Shown: piece by piece, positions 1-7,168 of the stretch
Numbering within the stretch: the first letter of the stretch is position 1
Layout: each line of letters opens with the position of its first letter
From: an uncultured Ruminococcus sp.
GTDB taxonomy: Bacteria > Bacillota > Clostridia > Oscillospirales > Ruminococcaceae
Length of the DNA: 17,691 bases
Direction: 5' to 3'
Assembly: GCA_900540005.1 (NCBI GenBank)
Contig: UQEM01000045.1
Span: 1 to 17,691 of the forward strand
Program-made: the position numbers and the translations under genes
Notes under the pieces: generated by a model
The model's input: only the letters and a program-made list of their open reading frames with translations
Told to the model about the DNA's origin: nothing
Database searches by the model: none

Positions 1-39
1 GGCTATTCGTCGGCAGCGTCAGATGTGTATAAGAGACAG
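1..39 (+). other. Illumina Nextera (Tn5) read-1 adapter, not genomic
   Basis: Bases 7-20 read TCGTCGGCAGCGTC and bases 21-39 read AGATGTGTATAAGAGACAG, which is the Nextera read-1 adapter followed by the 19-bp Tn5 mosaic end. The preceding six bases (GGCTAT) would be the tail of an i5 index; from memory they match the end of index AAGGCTAT. Genomic DNA starts at about base 40. Translating leftward through this block gives the false peptide LLYTSDAADE on the end of the neighbouring GTPase. Confidence 0.98.
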
Positions 40-605
40 ATGATATCGGAGTCTGAAAGTGTACCTGTTTCGAGAAAATTCTCCATAAGAGAAGCGGAGC
101 ACATAGCGGAGTTTTCGTAAATAGAACTGCTTTCACCAGAAAAATCAGCGCATCTTTCCGAAAGGTGTTTTTGAAGTTCATTGACGATCGCTCCGTTTTC
201 TGCAGTAGTAAGATCCATTTTATTGACGAAGATGAAAGTCGGGATCTCGTATTTCTGCAGAAGCTTCCACAATGTTGTCGTGTGGCTCTGAACCCCGTCG
301 GTCGCACTTATAACGAGTATCGCGTAATCGAGAACCTGCATAGTTCGTTCTGTTTCGGCAGAAAAATCAACGTGTCCGGGAGTATCCAGCAGCATTACAT
401 GACTGTCTCCGAACGTCAGTTCCGCCTGATGAGAGAATATGGTTATGCCGCGCTTTCGCTCAATAGAGTCCGTATCGAGCGAAGAACTTCCGTTATCAAC
501 TCTTCCGAGAGTGCGCAGTCTGCCTGCACTGAAAAGCATGGCTTCTGCAAGAGTGGTTTTTCCCGAATCGACGTGAGCCGTGATTCCAACGGTAATTTTT
601 TTCAT
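40..605 (-). CDS. TetM/EF-G-like translational GTPase, N-terminal fragment (cut by contig end)
   Basis: This is the first ~188 residues of a translation-factor GTPase. Visible motifs are the P-loop AHVDSGKTT (residues 10-18), the switch-I RGIT (53-56), switch-II DTPGH (74-78) and the base-specificity motif NKMD (128-131). The order and sequence resemble the Tet(M)/Tet(O)/Tet(W) ribosomal protection group and EF-G. Members bind the ribosome and use GTP; Tet(M)-type proteins displace tetracycline, but many chromosomal Clostridia relatives have no proven resistance role. The start at 605 is set by GGAG at 613-616, seven bases upstream; an upstream in-frame ATG is rejected. A good promoter lies just upstream. 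The C-terminal domains that would separate resistance protein from EF-G paralogue are missing because the fragment ends at the adapter, so the exact function is open. Confidence 0.85.
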
Positions 606-635
606 TCTGATTCTCCGTTCCAGTAATATGTAAAT

Positions 636-664
636 ATTGTAGCACATTTTCGATAATTTGTCCA
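636..664 (-). promoter_or_regulatory. Sigma-A-type promoter for the TetM-like GTPase
   Basis: On the minus strand the -35 box is TGGACA (659-664) and the -10 box is TACAAT (636-641), with a 17-base spacer and a TGC extended -10. Each box matches five of six consensus bases. Transcription would start near 629, leaving a leader of about 25 bases before the start codon at 605. No comparably good promoter was found for the divergent yunB gene. Confidence 0.7.
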
Positions 665-735
665 TAGTTTTGTCACGCTTTGTCGATTGCAGGAATATAA
701 TTATAGCAGTGAAAAAGATAAGAGAGGTGGAGACT

Positions 736-1395
736 GTGAGACACAGAAAGCGGCGTATTCAGCGCAGATACAGTACGCGATTTAAAATAGGAACGGTCAT
801 GTTCGCTTTAGTTATCACTGTTCTTGTGATCGCAGCAGTTAAAGCCGACCGTTCACTCCGTCCTGTTGCATCAGTTCAGGCTGAGCATTGTGCGATACTT
901 ATGACGAATGAGACCATTGAAAGCTCTGTCTCCGAATATCTCAGTGAAAATAACTGGAGTTACAGCGATTTTGTGACTGCTGTCTATGACGGAAACGGAG
1001 AAACGGTTGCTCTTGAGACAAATTCATACAATATAAATAAGGTTCAGTCAGAGCTTACACTTCAGATAAACCGCAGACTTGAAGCGGCAGGGAAAGAGTA
1101 TCACAAGATCCCGATAGGTTCGCTGACTGATTCGTATATGCTTGCAGGCAGAGGGCCTAATCTGCGAATAAGAGTTTGTCCGCTGGGGAGCGCACAGGTC
1201 GAACTTGAAAGCGGTTTTGACAGCGCCGGAATCAATCAGACCAGACATACAATAACGGCAGCGATAACAGTAAATATCAGTTCATCGCTGCCGCTTTATG
1301 AATTTGAAACACAAGTCAATTTTGATTTTCTGATTGCAGAAAATGTTATAATAGGAACAGTTCCGAGTGTGGGAATGTATGGATTTCGAGATTAA
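736..1395 (+). CDS. yunB: YunB-type sporulation protein
   Basis: The product is about 219 residues. It has a basic N-terminus (RHRKRR), one membrane segment at about residues 15-36, and a globular extracytoplasmic domain. The C-terminal half carries the features I associate with the YunB family: PIGSLTDSYMLAGRGPNLRIRV, then AGINQTRHTI, and near the end VIIGTVPS. In Bacillus subtilis YunB is a sporulation protein of unclear mechanism made under mother-cell control. The chosen start is GTG at 736, preceded by AGAGG eight bases upstream; a longer reading from TTG at 658 has no ribosome binding site. At 219 residues it is a little shorter than the Bacillus protein (about 254). It is convergent with the pectate-lyase gene and shares a terminator with it. 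Whether this organism sporulates cannot be told from the window. Confidence 0.8.
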   Translation: MRHRKRRIQRRYSTRFKIGTVMFALVITVLVIAAVKADRSLRPVASVQAEHCAILMTNETIESSVSEYLSENNWSYSDFVTAVYDGNGETVALETNSYNINKVQSELTLQINRRLEAAGKEYHKIPIGSLTDSYMLAGRGPNLRIRVCPLGSAQVELESGFDSAGINQTRHTITAAITVNISSSLPLYEFETQVNFDFLIAENVIIGTVPSVGMYGFRD

Positions 1396-1412
1396 AAAAA
1401 CGTTTTCGCAAT

Positions 1413-1448
1413 AAAAAAGCTGCCGCAATTTTTTGCAGCAGCTTTTTT
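1413..1448. terminator. Bidirectional rho-independent terminator (yunB / pectate lyase)
   Basis: The stem pairs GCTGC at 1419-1423 with GCAGC at 1438-1442, plus GCAA with TTGC inside, around a TTTT loop. A6 precedes and T6 follows, so it can act on both strands. On the plus strand one C-A mismatch (1424/1437) interrupts the stem; on the minus strand the same position is a U-G wobble, giving a continuous stem with 3' arm TGCGGCAGC. It therefore looks best suited to end the minus-strand lyase gene. Confidence 0.85.
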
Positions 1449-1450
1449 CA

Positions 1451-4400
1451 TTATTCGGGAAGTGTAATTAATTCGATAATGAATTTTTGAACAGCCAGAG
1501 CGTCCATGGTAGTTACACCGTTTCCAACATTGGAGCAGTCCGCATTGATCTGACCCTGAGCAGTAATGTGGGTCTCGTCGCTTCCGTTGATACCGTATTT
1601 ATCAGGAGCTGAAAGTGACTGCAGTATCATGACAGCGTCCGAAATGTCAATCTTATTATCGCAGTTTGCATCTCCGTAAAGAACAGTAGTCGTTGTGGTA
1701 TCCGTAATAGTTGTTGTCGTGGTGGTAGTGGTAGTTGTTGTAGTTGTGGTCGTCTCGGTTATTTTTTCCTGAGGAACTGCAAAAACAGTATAGTTAACTA
1801 CAGAGTAACTGTGAGCGTTGCCGCCAATAGTGATCTTGTCACCCTTGCTGAAATTCTTTTTATAGAAGATAAACGTAAGATCATTTGAAGTTGAAGCAGT
1901 TTCACTTACAGGTTCGTAGGAACTTAACCACTCGGGAACTGCATTTTCAGGATCTTTCATTCTGCTGTCAAGAGCGATATAGAGCGTGATATCTTCGGCC
2001 GCAGTCATATCAGCAATGTCTCCGGTGAATGCCTTAGCGTCACAGGAAGTGATAAGCTGCTCAGCGCCTATGAGTTTTTCGGGAAGAGTCGTAAACGTGA
2101 ATGTTCGGTCGCCGAAAAGGGGAGAGCTGACAGCAGCGTTTTTGAGAATTTTCCAGCTTGTAACGTTTGCGCTTTCGTTAACAGAAATATCCTTTAAAAG
2201 ATCTCCGCTGAACTTAACACTTTCTCTTCCGAAAACGAAATTATCAATGTTAAGCAGATATCCGTCTCCACCCTTGAATACAAGATAAAGCTTGTGCTTG
2301 CCAGTAATTGTTGGAATATTCGCGGATATAGTCTGCCAGCTATTCCATGAGCGGCTGCCGTTAAAGTCGATAGTTGCAGCAGGAGATGAGCCGATGGAAT
2401 CGAGGTAGAGTTCGATAATGGAAGCGTTGCCTGTAACATTTGCGTTAAAGCTTTTAGCGCCATTTTCAAAATCGACGCTGTTAAAGCAAATGTAGTCTCC
2501 GCTTTCGATGTAAGCAACATGAGAACCGTCCTCTCTGTCCTGATTCTTTGTGCCCGATTCGCTGTTGTAAGCCTCAGCTTCAATAGTCTCAAAAGCTGAA
2601 ATTGAAGAAGTGCCGTTATATTCAACAGGGTCGCCTGCGAGTTCATTTAGGTACATCTCAAGGTTTGTGTAGTCATCACCCGAAAGTGAAACTATTTTTC
2701 CGTCTGAGGGGTCATTGGGATCCAGATCGTGAGCAGTCTCCCAAGTGTCGGGCATACCATCGCGGTCGGTATCTGTGGGAGCTGTGCCGCCCTTGAAATT
2801 AGCACTTGTCGGATAGCCTCCGCAGTCGTTCTGACTGTCGAGAATGCCCTTGAGATTCTGCTTGCTGCCTGAGTAGGTGTATGTGCCGTTGGTAACTTCC
2901 TTGTTATAGCGTGAGTCAATGTAGTCGAGTGCAGGAACATTCGCGCCTGCGCCTGTTGAACTGTTGGTGACTTTTTCGTAAGCGGCTTCGGCTGAATCGG
3001 TATTTACATACGATTCGCAGAAAGGTACGCTGAGTTTTACATCATTGATAGTGCAGTTTTTGAGCGGAGAAGTAGCCTTGCCTTTGCTCCATGCATCGTC
3101 TGTTGCTTTGAGTAGCTGATTACCGCTTGTATCAGTCATGATGTTGCCCGAAACGTACATTTTCTGACAGTCACCCGTATTAAGCTCATTTCCGTCGATT
3201 GAAACTACATGAAGGGAAGTGTTGCTTGAAGCGCCTGCCTTGTAGTAATTGTTCACGAAATTAAGTCTGCGGACACCGCCGTCAGTTGTACGGTCGCGCC
3301 AGTTATAGACAACATTGTTTCTGATATCAAGGTATCCGCCGTATGTGACAGCGTCCTGTTCCATTCCACCCGCAAGAGACCAGTTGCGGCCTGTGCAGTC
3401 GATAAGGAGATTGTGGTGGAAACTTCCTGTGTTGCCGCTGATCGAAGCAGCAAAAGCGTGAGTTTCGGTCTGCGAACGGTCTGCCGCATTGTAGTGTATG
3501 GAATCGTGGAGTGATTCGCCTATGATGTTCCATTGGAACGTGATATTTGAAGCGGAACGAGAGGAGAATCCCTCATCTGTAGCCCATGAAATAGAGCAAT
3601 GGTCGATTATGGAGTTGTTAGTGCTTCCGAGACCCATTCCGTCCGAAACATCGTTAACACCCGAAAGACCGCGGTCACCGGGGCGGACTCTCACGTCACG
3701 GATAATGACATCGCTGCATCCACTTGCGCCGAATCCCCAGTTAATGAGGGTTATACCGTCTCCGGGAGCAGTCTGACCCGCAATATAAAGGTCTCCGCCG
3801 TCAGCAGGAATGGTAAGCTTGCTTTGGAGCGGAATAATGCCGCCGACATCGAAAACGATAGTTCTCGGCCCTTTTACGCTTTCAACGCCGTATCTGAATG
3901 AGCCTTCTCCTGAATCATTGAGGTTGGTAACATGGTAAACTTCGCCGCCTCTGCCGCCTCTTGCCCAGCGTCCGTATCCTTCGGCTGTCGGGAAAGCGAG
4001 TCTGTTGAGCTTGAACGAATAAACCGAACCCTTGACAGTTCCGTTGGCGCTTACTTCATCAACACGCCAGTAATATGCGGAAATTGAAGAATACTCATTA
4101 CTGCTGAGGTCAAAGTGAGGAGTAGTGACCGAGCCTTTATACTCGGGAGAGGATTTTGTGGCGTTCTGAACGCTGTTCATGTCTGTACCGATATAGACTT
4201 CATGAGAAACAGCGCCGCTGCCAGCAGTCCAGTTAAGGCCGTCACTGTAGTCCTGATGTTCAAACTGGTCTTCGGGGCTGATGTTTGAGATAGATGTAAA
4301 CGGATCGGCTCCATCGATTTCAAATGCGTTCAGCCAAGCGTTGCTGTAGGATTTATTGCCCTCGCCCTGAATAAGAATAGTTGCGGAAGTTCCCGAAAAT

Positions 4401-4966
4401 TCAACGTATGAGCGTCCTGCATCATTGTCATTGGTAATATTGACAGGGCACTTGATACCTGTTTGCTTTACTGAGCCGTTGACAGAAATTTTGAGAGTGC
4501 TCGGGTCAACGTTTCCGTAGAGACAACTGTGCCAGCCCGAAAAAGAGTGAGTTCCGTTTGAGAGACCGGAGATCTCGATTTTCAGAGCGCCGCTTTTGTC
4601 GTTATCCTTATTAAAAACGCCGTCAGCTATGAGATAAGGTGTAGTGCCGTCATATTTTTGCAGTTTTTTGTTGTTGACCGCATCAACAGAACCGCTGCCG
4701 CTTCCGTTGCTTATTTTTACGGTGACTCCTGTAGAGATTTTGAACGAGTCACCCGTGAACGACCATGCTTCAGCATTCGGAGCGTAAAGCGCACTTCTTC
4801 CATCGTTGCGGTTGATATCGACCCTGACGCGGGTATTGCTTGAAATTGCGGTGGCTGTGGTGATATTGATGACAACAGCGGGAATATCATAAGCCGCAGC
4901 TCCTGCGCAGACAGCCAATGCCGAAAGAGCGGCAACTGCTCTGCGCATAAAATTCTTTTTCTTCAT
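1451..4966 (-). CDS. Secreted dockerin-bearing pectate-lyase-like enzyme with CBM6-like module
   Basis: The 1171-residue product has a signal peptide (MKKKNFMRRA then a hydrophobic stretch to about residue 25-40). A beta-rich N-terminal region follows (about 45-220), then an FN3-like segment (225-320). The lyase domain spans about 323-690 and shows GGRGG, VTNLNDSGEGSFRYG, IAGQTAPGDGI, IIDHCSISWATDE (453-465), SFHHNLLIDCTGRN and LDIRNNVVYNW. This pattern matches PelB/PL1-type pectate lyases; D455 and R527 are candidate calcium and catalytic residues by analogy. DTDRDGMPDTWE (732-743) resembles a calcium-binding motif. A CBM6-like module (790-913), an unassigned beta domain (917-1065), a threonine linker (1072-1094) and a type I dockerin (1097-1171) complete it. 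The dockerin should anchor it to a cellulosome scaffoldin; the substrate is probably pectin. AGGAGGGG six bases upstream fixes the start at 4966. Substrate specificity is inferred. Confidence 0.88.
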   Translation of the reverse strand: MKKKNFMRRAVAALSALAVCAGAAAYDIPAVVINITTATAISSNTRVRVDINRNDGRSALYAPNAEAWSFTGDSFKISTGVTVKISNGSGSGSVDAVNNKKLQKYDGTTPYLIADGVFNKDNDKSGALKIEISGLSNGTHSFSGWHSCLYGNVDPSTLKISVNGSVKQTGIKCPVNITNDNDAGRSYVEFSGTSATILIQGEGNKSYSNAWLNAFEIDGADPFTSISNISPEDQFEHQDYSDGLNWTAGSGAVSHEVYIGTDMNSVQNATKSSPEYKGSVTTPHFDLSSNEYSSISAYYWRVDEVSANGTVKGSVYSFKLNRLAFPTAEGYGRWARGGRGGEVYHVTNLNDSGEGSFRYGVESVKGPRTIVFDVGGIIPLQSKLTIPADGGDLYIAGQTAPGDGITLINWGFGASGCSDVIIRDVRVRPGDRGLSGVNDVSDGMGLGSTNNSIIDHCSISWATDEGFSSRSASNITFQWNIIGESLHDSIHYNAADRSQTETHAFAASISGNTGSFHHNLLIDCTGRNWSLAGGMEQDAVTYGGYLDIRNNVVYNWRDRTTDGGVRRLNFVNNYYKAGASSNTSLHVVSIDGNELNTGDCQKMYVSGNIMTDTSGNQLLKATDDAWSKGKATSPLKNCTINDVKLSVPFCESYVNTDSAEAAYEKVTNSSTGAGANVPALDYIDSRYNKEVTNGTYTYSGSKQNLKGILDSQNDCGGYPTSANFKGGTAPTDTDRDGMPDTWETAHDLDPNDPSDGKIVSLSGDDYTNLEMYLNELAGDPVEYNGTSSISAFETIEAEAYNSESGTKNQDREDGSHVAYIESGDYICFNSVDFENGAKSFNANVTGNASIIELYLDSIGSSPAATIDFNGSRSWNSWQTISANIPTITGKHKLYLVFKGGDGYLLNIDNFVFGRESVKFSGDLLKDISVNESANVTSWKILKNAAVSSPLFGDRTFTFTTLPEKLIGAEQLITSCDAKAFTGDIADMTAAEDITLYIALDSRMKDPENAVPEWLSSYEPVSETASTSNDLTFIFYKKNFSKGDKITIGGNAHSYSVVNYTVFAVPQEKITETTTTTTTTTTTTTTTITDTTTTTVLYGDANCDNKIDISDAVMILQSLSAPDKYGINGSDETHITAQGQINADCSNVGNGVTTMDALAVQKFIIELITLPE
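1685..1753 (-). repeat. Threonine-rich linker tract
   Basis: This stretch encodes residues 1072-1094 of the pectate-lyase-like protein: 15 threonines in a row, then I-T-D and five more threonines, directly before the dockerin. All four threonine codons (ACT, ACA, ACG, ACC) are mixed. Such linkers usually keep dockerin and enzyme flexible and apart. Confidence 0.9.
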
Positions 4967-4991
4967 CGAAGACCCCTCCTGTTTATTCATT

Positions 4992-5010
4992 ATAACAATG
5001 ACTTTGTTAT
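4992..5010. promoter_or_regulatory. 19-bp inverted repeat in the lyase leader (candidate operator)
   Basis: The sequence ATAACAATGACTTTGTTAT is a perfect 7-bp inverted repeat (ATAACAA / TTGTTAT) with a 5-base centre. It lies about eight bases after the predicted transcription start (near 5018) and upstream of the ribosome binding site (4973-4980) of the pectate-lyase gene. Position and symmetry fit a repressor roadblock site or an mRNA hairpin; the protein partner is unknown. Confidence 0.5.
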
Positions 5011-5024
5011 TTGTATCTATAAAT

Positions 5025-5053
5025 AGTATAACATGACGGACGAAATTGGTCAA
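5025..5053 (-). promoter_or_regulatory. Sigma-A-type promoter for the pectate-lyase gene
   Basis: On the minus strand the -35 box is TTGACC (5048-5053) and the -10 box is TATACT (5025-5030), separated by exactly 17 bases, with TGT giving an extended -10. Each box matches five of six consensus bases. The leader to the start codon at 4966 is about 52 bases. Confidence 0.8.
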
Positions 5054-5099
5054 TATGTATTTATCTTTAAGAAATTATTCATATTTGTGATGATTTTAT

Positions 5100-5112
5100 A
5101 TAGTCAGACTAT
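5100..5112. promoter_or_regulatory. 13-bp inverted repeat in the divergent intergenic region
   Basis: ATAGTC-A-GACTAT is a perfect 6-bp inverted repeat around one base. It lies between the lyase promoter and the decarboxylase promoter, in the very AT-rich part of a 400-base divergent intergenic region. It could be an operator acting on either gene; there is no other evidence. Confidence 0.35.
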
Positions 5113-5186
5113 CATATATGCATTATAATCCTTGGAATTTGTGGAAAATAATTTTATTTTATACAGCAGAAATTTGAAAAAAAGTG

Positions 5187-5215
5187 TGGAAATTAATTTT
5201 CTAATGTGTTATAAT
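5187..5215 (+). promoter_or_regulatory. Promoter of the oxaloacetate decarboxylase operon
   Basis: A perfect -10 box TATAAT (5210-5215) is preceded by TGT (extended -10). A weaker -35 box TGGAAA (5187-5192) sits 17 bases upstream. Transcription would start near 5222, giving an untranslated leader of about 145 bases before the start codon at 5367. Confidence 0.7.
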
Positions 5216-5221
5216 AAATTT

Positions 5222-5366
5222 TGAATGGTTTAATTTCATAGCAATGCAGTATTTTTTTTACTGCTATAGGCATTGGTTAAGCCTGATAAAGTAAACGGTG
5301 CTATATCAACGACGATACGGCATTATATTTTCTGCTATGCAGAATTAATATTGAGGAGGTTTGTAC
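5222..5366 (+). promoter_or_regulatory. Structured 5' leader of the decarboxylase operon
   Basis: Several stems can form. GCAGTA (5246-5251) pairs with TACTGC (5259-5264) over a T7 loop. ATAGCA (5238-5243) can instead pair with TGCTAT (5262-5267), and CAATGC (5242-5247) with GCATTG (5270-5275), so these exclude each other. AGGC (5268-5271) pairs with GCCT (5281-5284), and TCTGC (5331-5335) with GCAGA (5339-5343) just ahead of the GAGGAGGT ribosome binding site (5353-5360). Competing stems suggest leader regulation, but I do not recognise a named riboswitch. Confidence 0.4.
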
Positions 5367-6767
5367 ATGAGAAAAGTGCAACTGACAGAAACAGTCCTGC
5401 GTGACGCTCAGCAGTCGCTTATGGCAACAAGAATGCCTTATGCGGATTACGAGGGTATTTTACCCGAAATGGACAAGGCAGGCTACTATTCAATTGAATG
5501 CTGGGGCGGAGCTACCTTCGATTCGTGTCTCCGTTATCTTGGCGAAGACCCGTGGGAGAGACTTCGCAAGCTTAGAAAGAATCTTCCCAACAACAAACTC
5601 CAGATGCTTCTGAGAGGACAGAATCTTCTCGGCTACAAGCATTATCATGACGATGTTGTAGAAAAGTTCATTGAGCTTTCTATTAAAAATGGTATCGATG
5701 TTATCCGTATCTTTGACGCTCTCAACGATTTCAGGAACATCAAGACTGCTCTTGAAGCTACAATGAAGTACGCTACACCCAACACTATCGCTTCGGGCTG
5801 TATTTCATACACACAGAGCCCTGTACACACAGTAGATAAGTATATCGAGATGTGTAAGGAACTCAAGAGCATGGGATTCCAGACGATTTGTCTCAAGGAT
5901 ATGGCAGGTACAATGTCTCCTTATGAGGCTGAACACCTTATTAAGGGAATCAAGGACGCAGTAGGCGACATTCCGCTTATTCTTCACACACACTGCACAA
6001 CAGGCATGGCTTACATGACTCTTACAAAGGCGATCGAATCTGGTATTGATGTTATTGACTGTGCAGCTTCATGCTTCTCAGGCGGAACATCTCAGCCTTC
6101 AACCGAAACAATGTACTATGCTCTGAAGCAGTACGGCATTGAGACCGGTCTTGACGAAGATATCATCAATAAGGTAAATGATTACTTCAAGCCTCTCAAG
6201 CAGCAGTATATCGACAACGGACAGATCAACCCCAAGAGCCTTGGCACAGACGCTCAGGCACTTGTTTACAAGGTTCCGGGCGGAATGCTTTCAAACATGA
6301 TCGCAAACCTTACAGATATGCACGCTATGGACAAGTTTGACGAAGCTCTCGCAGAGATCCCGAAGGTAAGAGCTGACCTTGGTTATCCTCCGCTTGTTAC
6401 ACCTCTTTCACAGATGGTAGGAAATCAGGCTGTAACAAACGTTCTCGTAGGCGAAAGATATAAGAATATTTCCAAGGAAGTAAAGAATTACATCAAGGGT
6501 GAGTACGGAATCGCTCCTGCTCCCGTTGACAAGGCACTTGAAGAAAAGGTTCTCGGAGCAGGCGGAAAGCCTGTTGACTGCCGTATCGAGGATTCAAAGC
6601 GTACAGGTGAAGAATTTGTTTCAGCTAAGGAAGCAATCGGTGACCTTGCACGCAGCGAAGAAGATATCATGAGCTATATCTGCTATCCCGACCAGACGAT
6701 CAAGTTCCTGAAAGACCGCAAGGCTAAGGAAGAAAACGAAGCTGTTTACACGATCGAAGAGATGTAA
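5367..6767 (+). CDS. oadA: Oxaloacetate decarboxylase, alpha (carboxyltransferase) subunit
   Basis: This 466-residue cytosolic protein removes the carboxyl group from oxaloacetate and passes it to biotin, releasing pyruvate. It opens with LTETVLRDAQQSLMATRM, the signature of the pyruvate carboxylase/OadA carboxyltransferase domain. Expected active-site residues are present: D13, the candidate carbamylated lysine K177 (CLKDMAG), and H207 and H209 (LHTHCTTGMA) for metal binding. It ends after the carboxyltransferase and conserved C-terminal region without a biotin domain, which is instead a separate gene two genes downstream. ATG at 5367 is chosen over TTG at 5361 because GAGGAGGT ends six bases before it. 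It is the first gene of a four-gene operon with gaps of 12, 2 and 12 bases. The integral beta subunit makes a sodium-pump decarboxylase more likely than a pyruvate carboxylase. Confidence 0.93.
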   Translation: MRKVQLTETVLRDAQQSLMATRMPYADYEGILPEMDKAGYYSIECWGGATFDSCLRYLGEDPWERLRKLRKNLPNNKLQMLLRGQNLLGYKHYHDDVVEKFIELSIKNGIDVIRIFDALNDFRNIKTALEATMKYATPNTIASGCISYTQSPVHTVDKYIEMCKELKSMGFQTICLKDMAGTMSPYEAEHLIKGIKDAVGDIPLILHTHCTTGMAYMTLTKAIESGIDVIDCAASCFSGGTSQPSTETMYYALKQYGIETGLDEDIINKVNDYFKPLKQQYIDNGQINPKSLGTDAQALVYKVPGGMLSNMIANLTDMHAMDKFDEALAEIPKVRADLGYPPLVTPLSQMVGNQAVTNVLVGERYKNISKEVKNYIKGEYGIAPAPVDKALEEKVLGAGGKPVDCRIEDSKRTGEEFVSAKEAIGDLARSEEDIMSYICYPDQTIKFLKDRKAKEENEAVYTIEEM

Positions 6768-6779
6768 GGAGGCTGCTGT

Positions 6780-7166
6780 ATGTTTTATAATTTAGCACTC
6801 GCAGCAACCGAGAGCACAGGCGACAAACTTAGCATCGGCGAGGCAGGAATCACCGCGATATTCGGTTATTGCGTAGTATTCTTCGGACTTATTATCCTTA
6901 TGGCTGTTCTCTACGGCACAGGCGCATATTTTAAGTCAAAAGATGCTAAAAAAGCTGCCGCTGAAAAGGCTGAGGCTGCCCAAAAGTCTGCCGAAGCTGC
7001 TGCTCCTGTTGTTGAAGAAAAGGAGCTTGCTCCCGGTTCAGCAGGTCATGTGAAGCTTTACGATGTTCCTGATAAGGAAGCAGCAATGATAATGGCTATC
7101 GTTGCTGATAAAATGAAAAAGCCTCTCAATGAGCTTCGCTTTATTTCCATTAAGGAGGTCAAATAA
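6780..7166 (+). CDS. oadG: Oxaloacetate decarboxylase, gamma subunit (OadG family)
   Basis: This small protein (128 residues) has one membrane helix at about residues 22-47. A charged, alanine- and lysine-rich segment follows (52-76), which could be a helical or coiled spacer. A conserved C-terminal block, DKEAAMIMAIVADKMKKPLNELRF, ends it. In characterised sodium-pumping decarboxylases the gamma subunit links the alpha subunit to the membrane beta subunit and helps assembly. TAAGGAGG overlaps the oadA stop and lies seven bases before the ATG, so the two are probably translationally coupled. The ribosome binding site of the next gene lies inside its last codons. The call rests on size, topology and operon position more than strong motifs. 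Confidence 0.85.
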   Translation: MFYNLALAATESTGDKLSIGEAGITAIFGYCVVFFGLIILMAVLYGTGAYFKSKDAKKAAAEKAEAAQKSAEAAAPVVEEKELAPGSAGHVKLYDVPDKEAAMIMAIVADKMKKPLNELRFISIKEVK

Positions 7167-7168
7167 TT

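Noticed and set aside
3..39. Protein tail LLYTSDAADE on the TetM-like GTPase
   Set aside because: It is encoded by the Nextera adapter and mosaic end, not by genomic DNA.
165..626. Open frame on the plus strand opposite the TetM-like GTPase
   Set aside because: It is a shadow of a gene with clear G-domain motifs; the frame has no family features or ribosome binding site.
658..735. Extended N-terminus of YunB from TTG at 658
   Set aside because: No ribosome binding site precedes it, whereas GTG at 736 has AGAGG at proper distance and gives a normal basic start before the membrane segment.
4967..5053. Extended N-terminus of the pectate-lyase-like protein
   Set aside because: The region contains its promoter and leader, and AGGAGGGG points to ATG at 4966, which begins a proper signal peptide.
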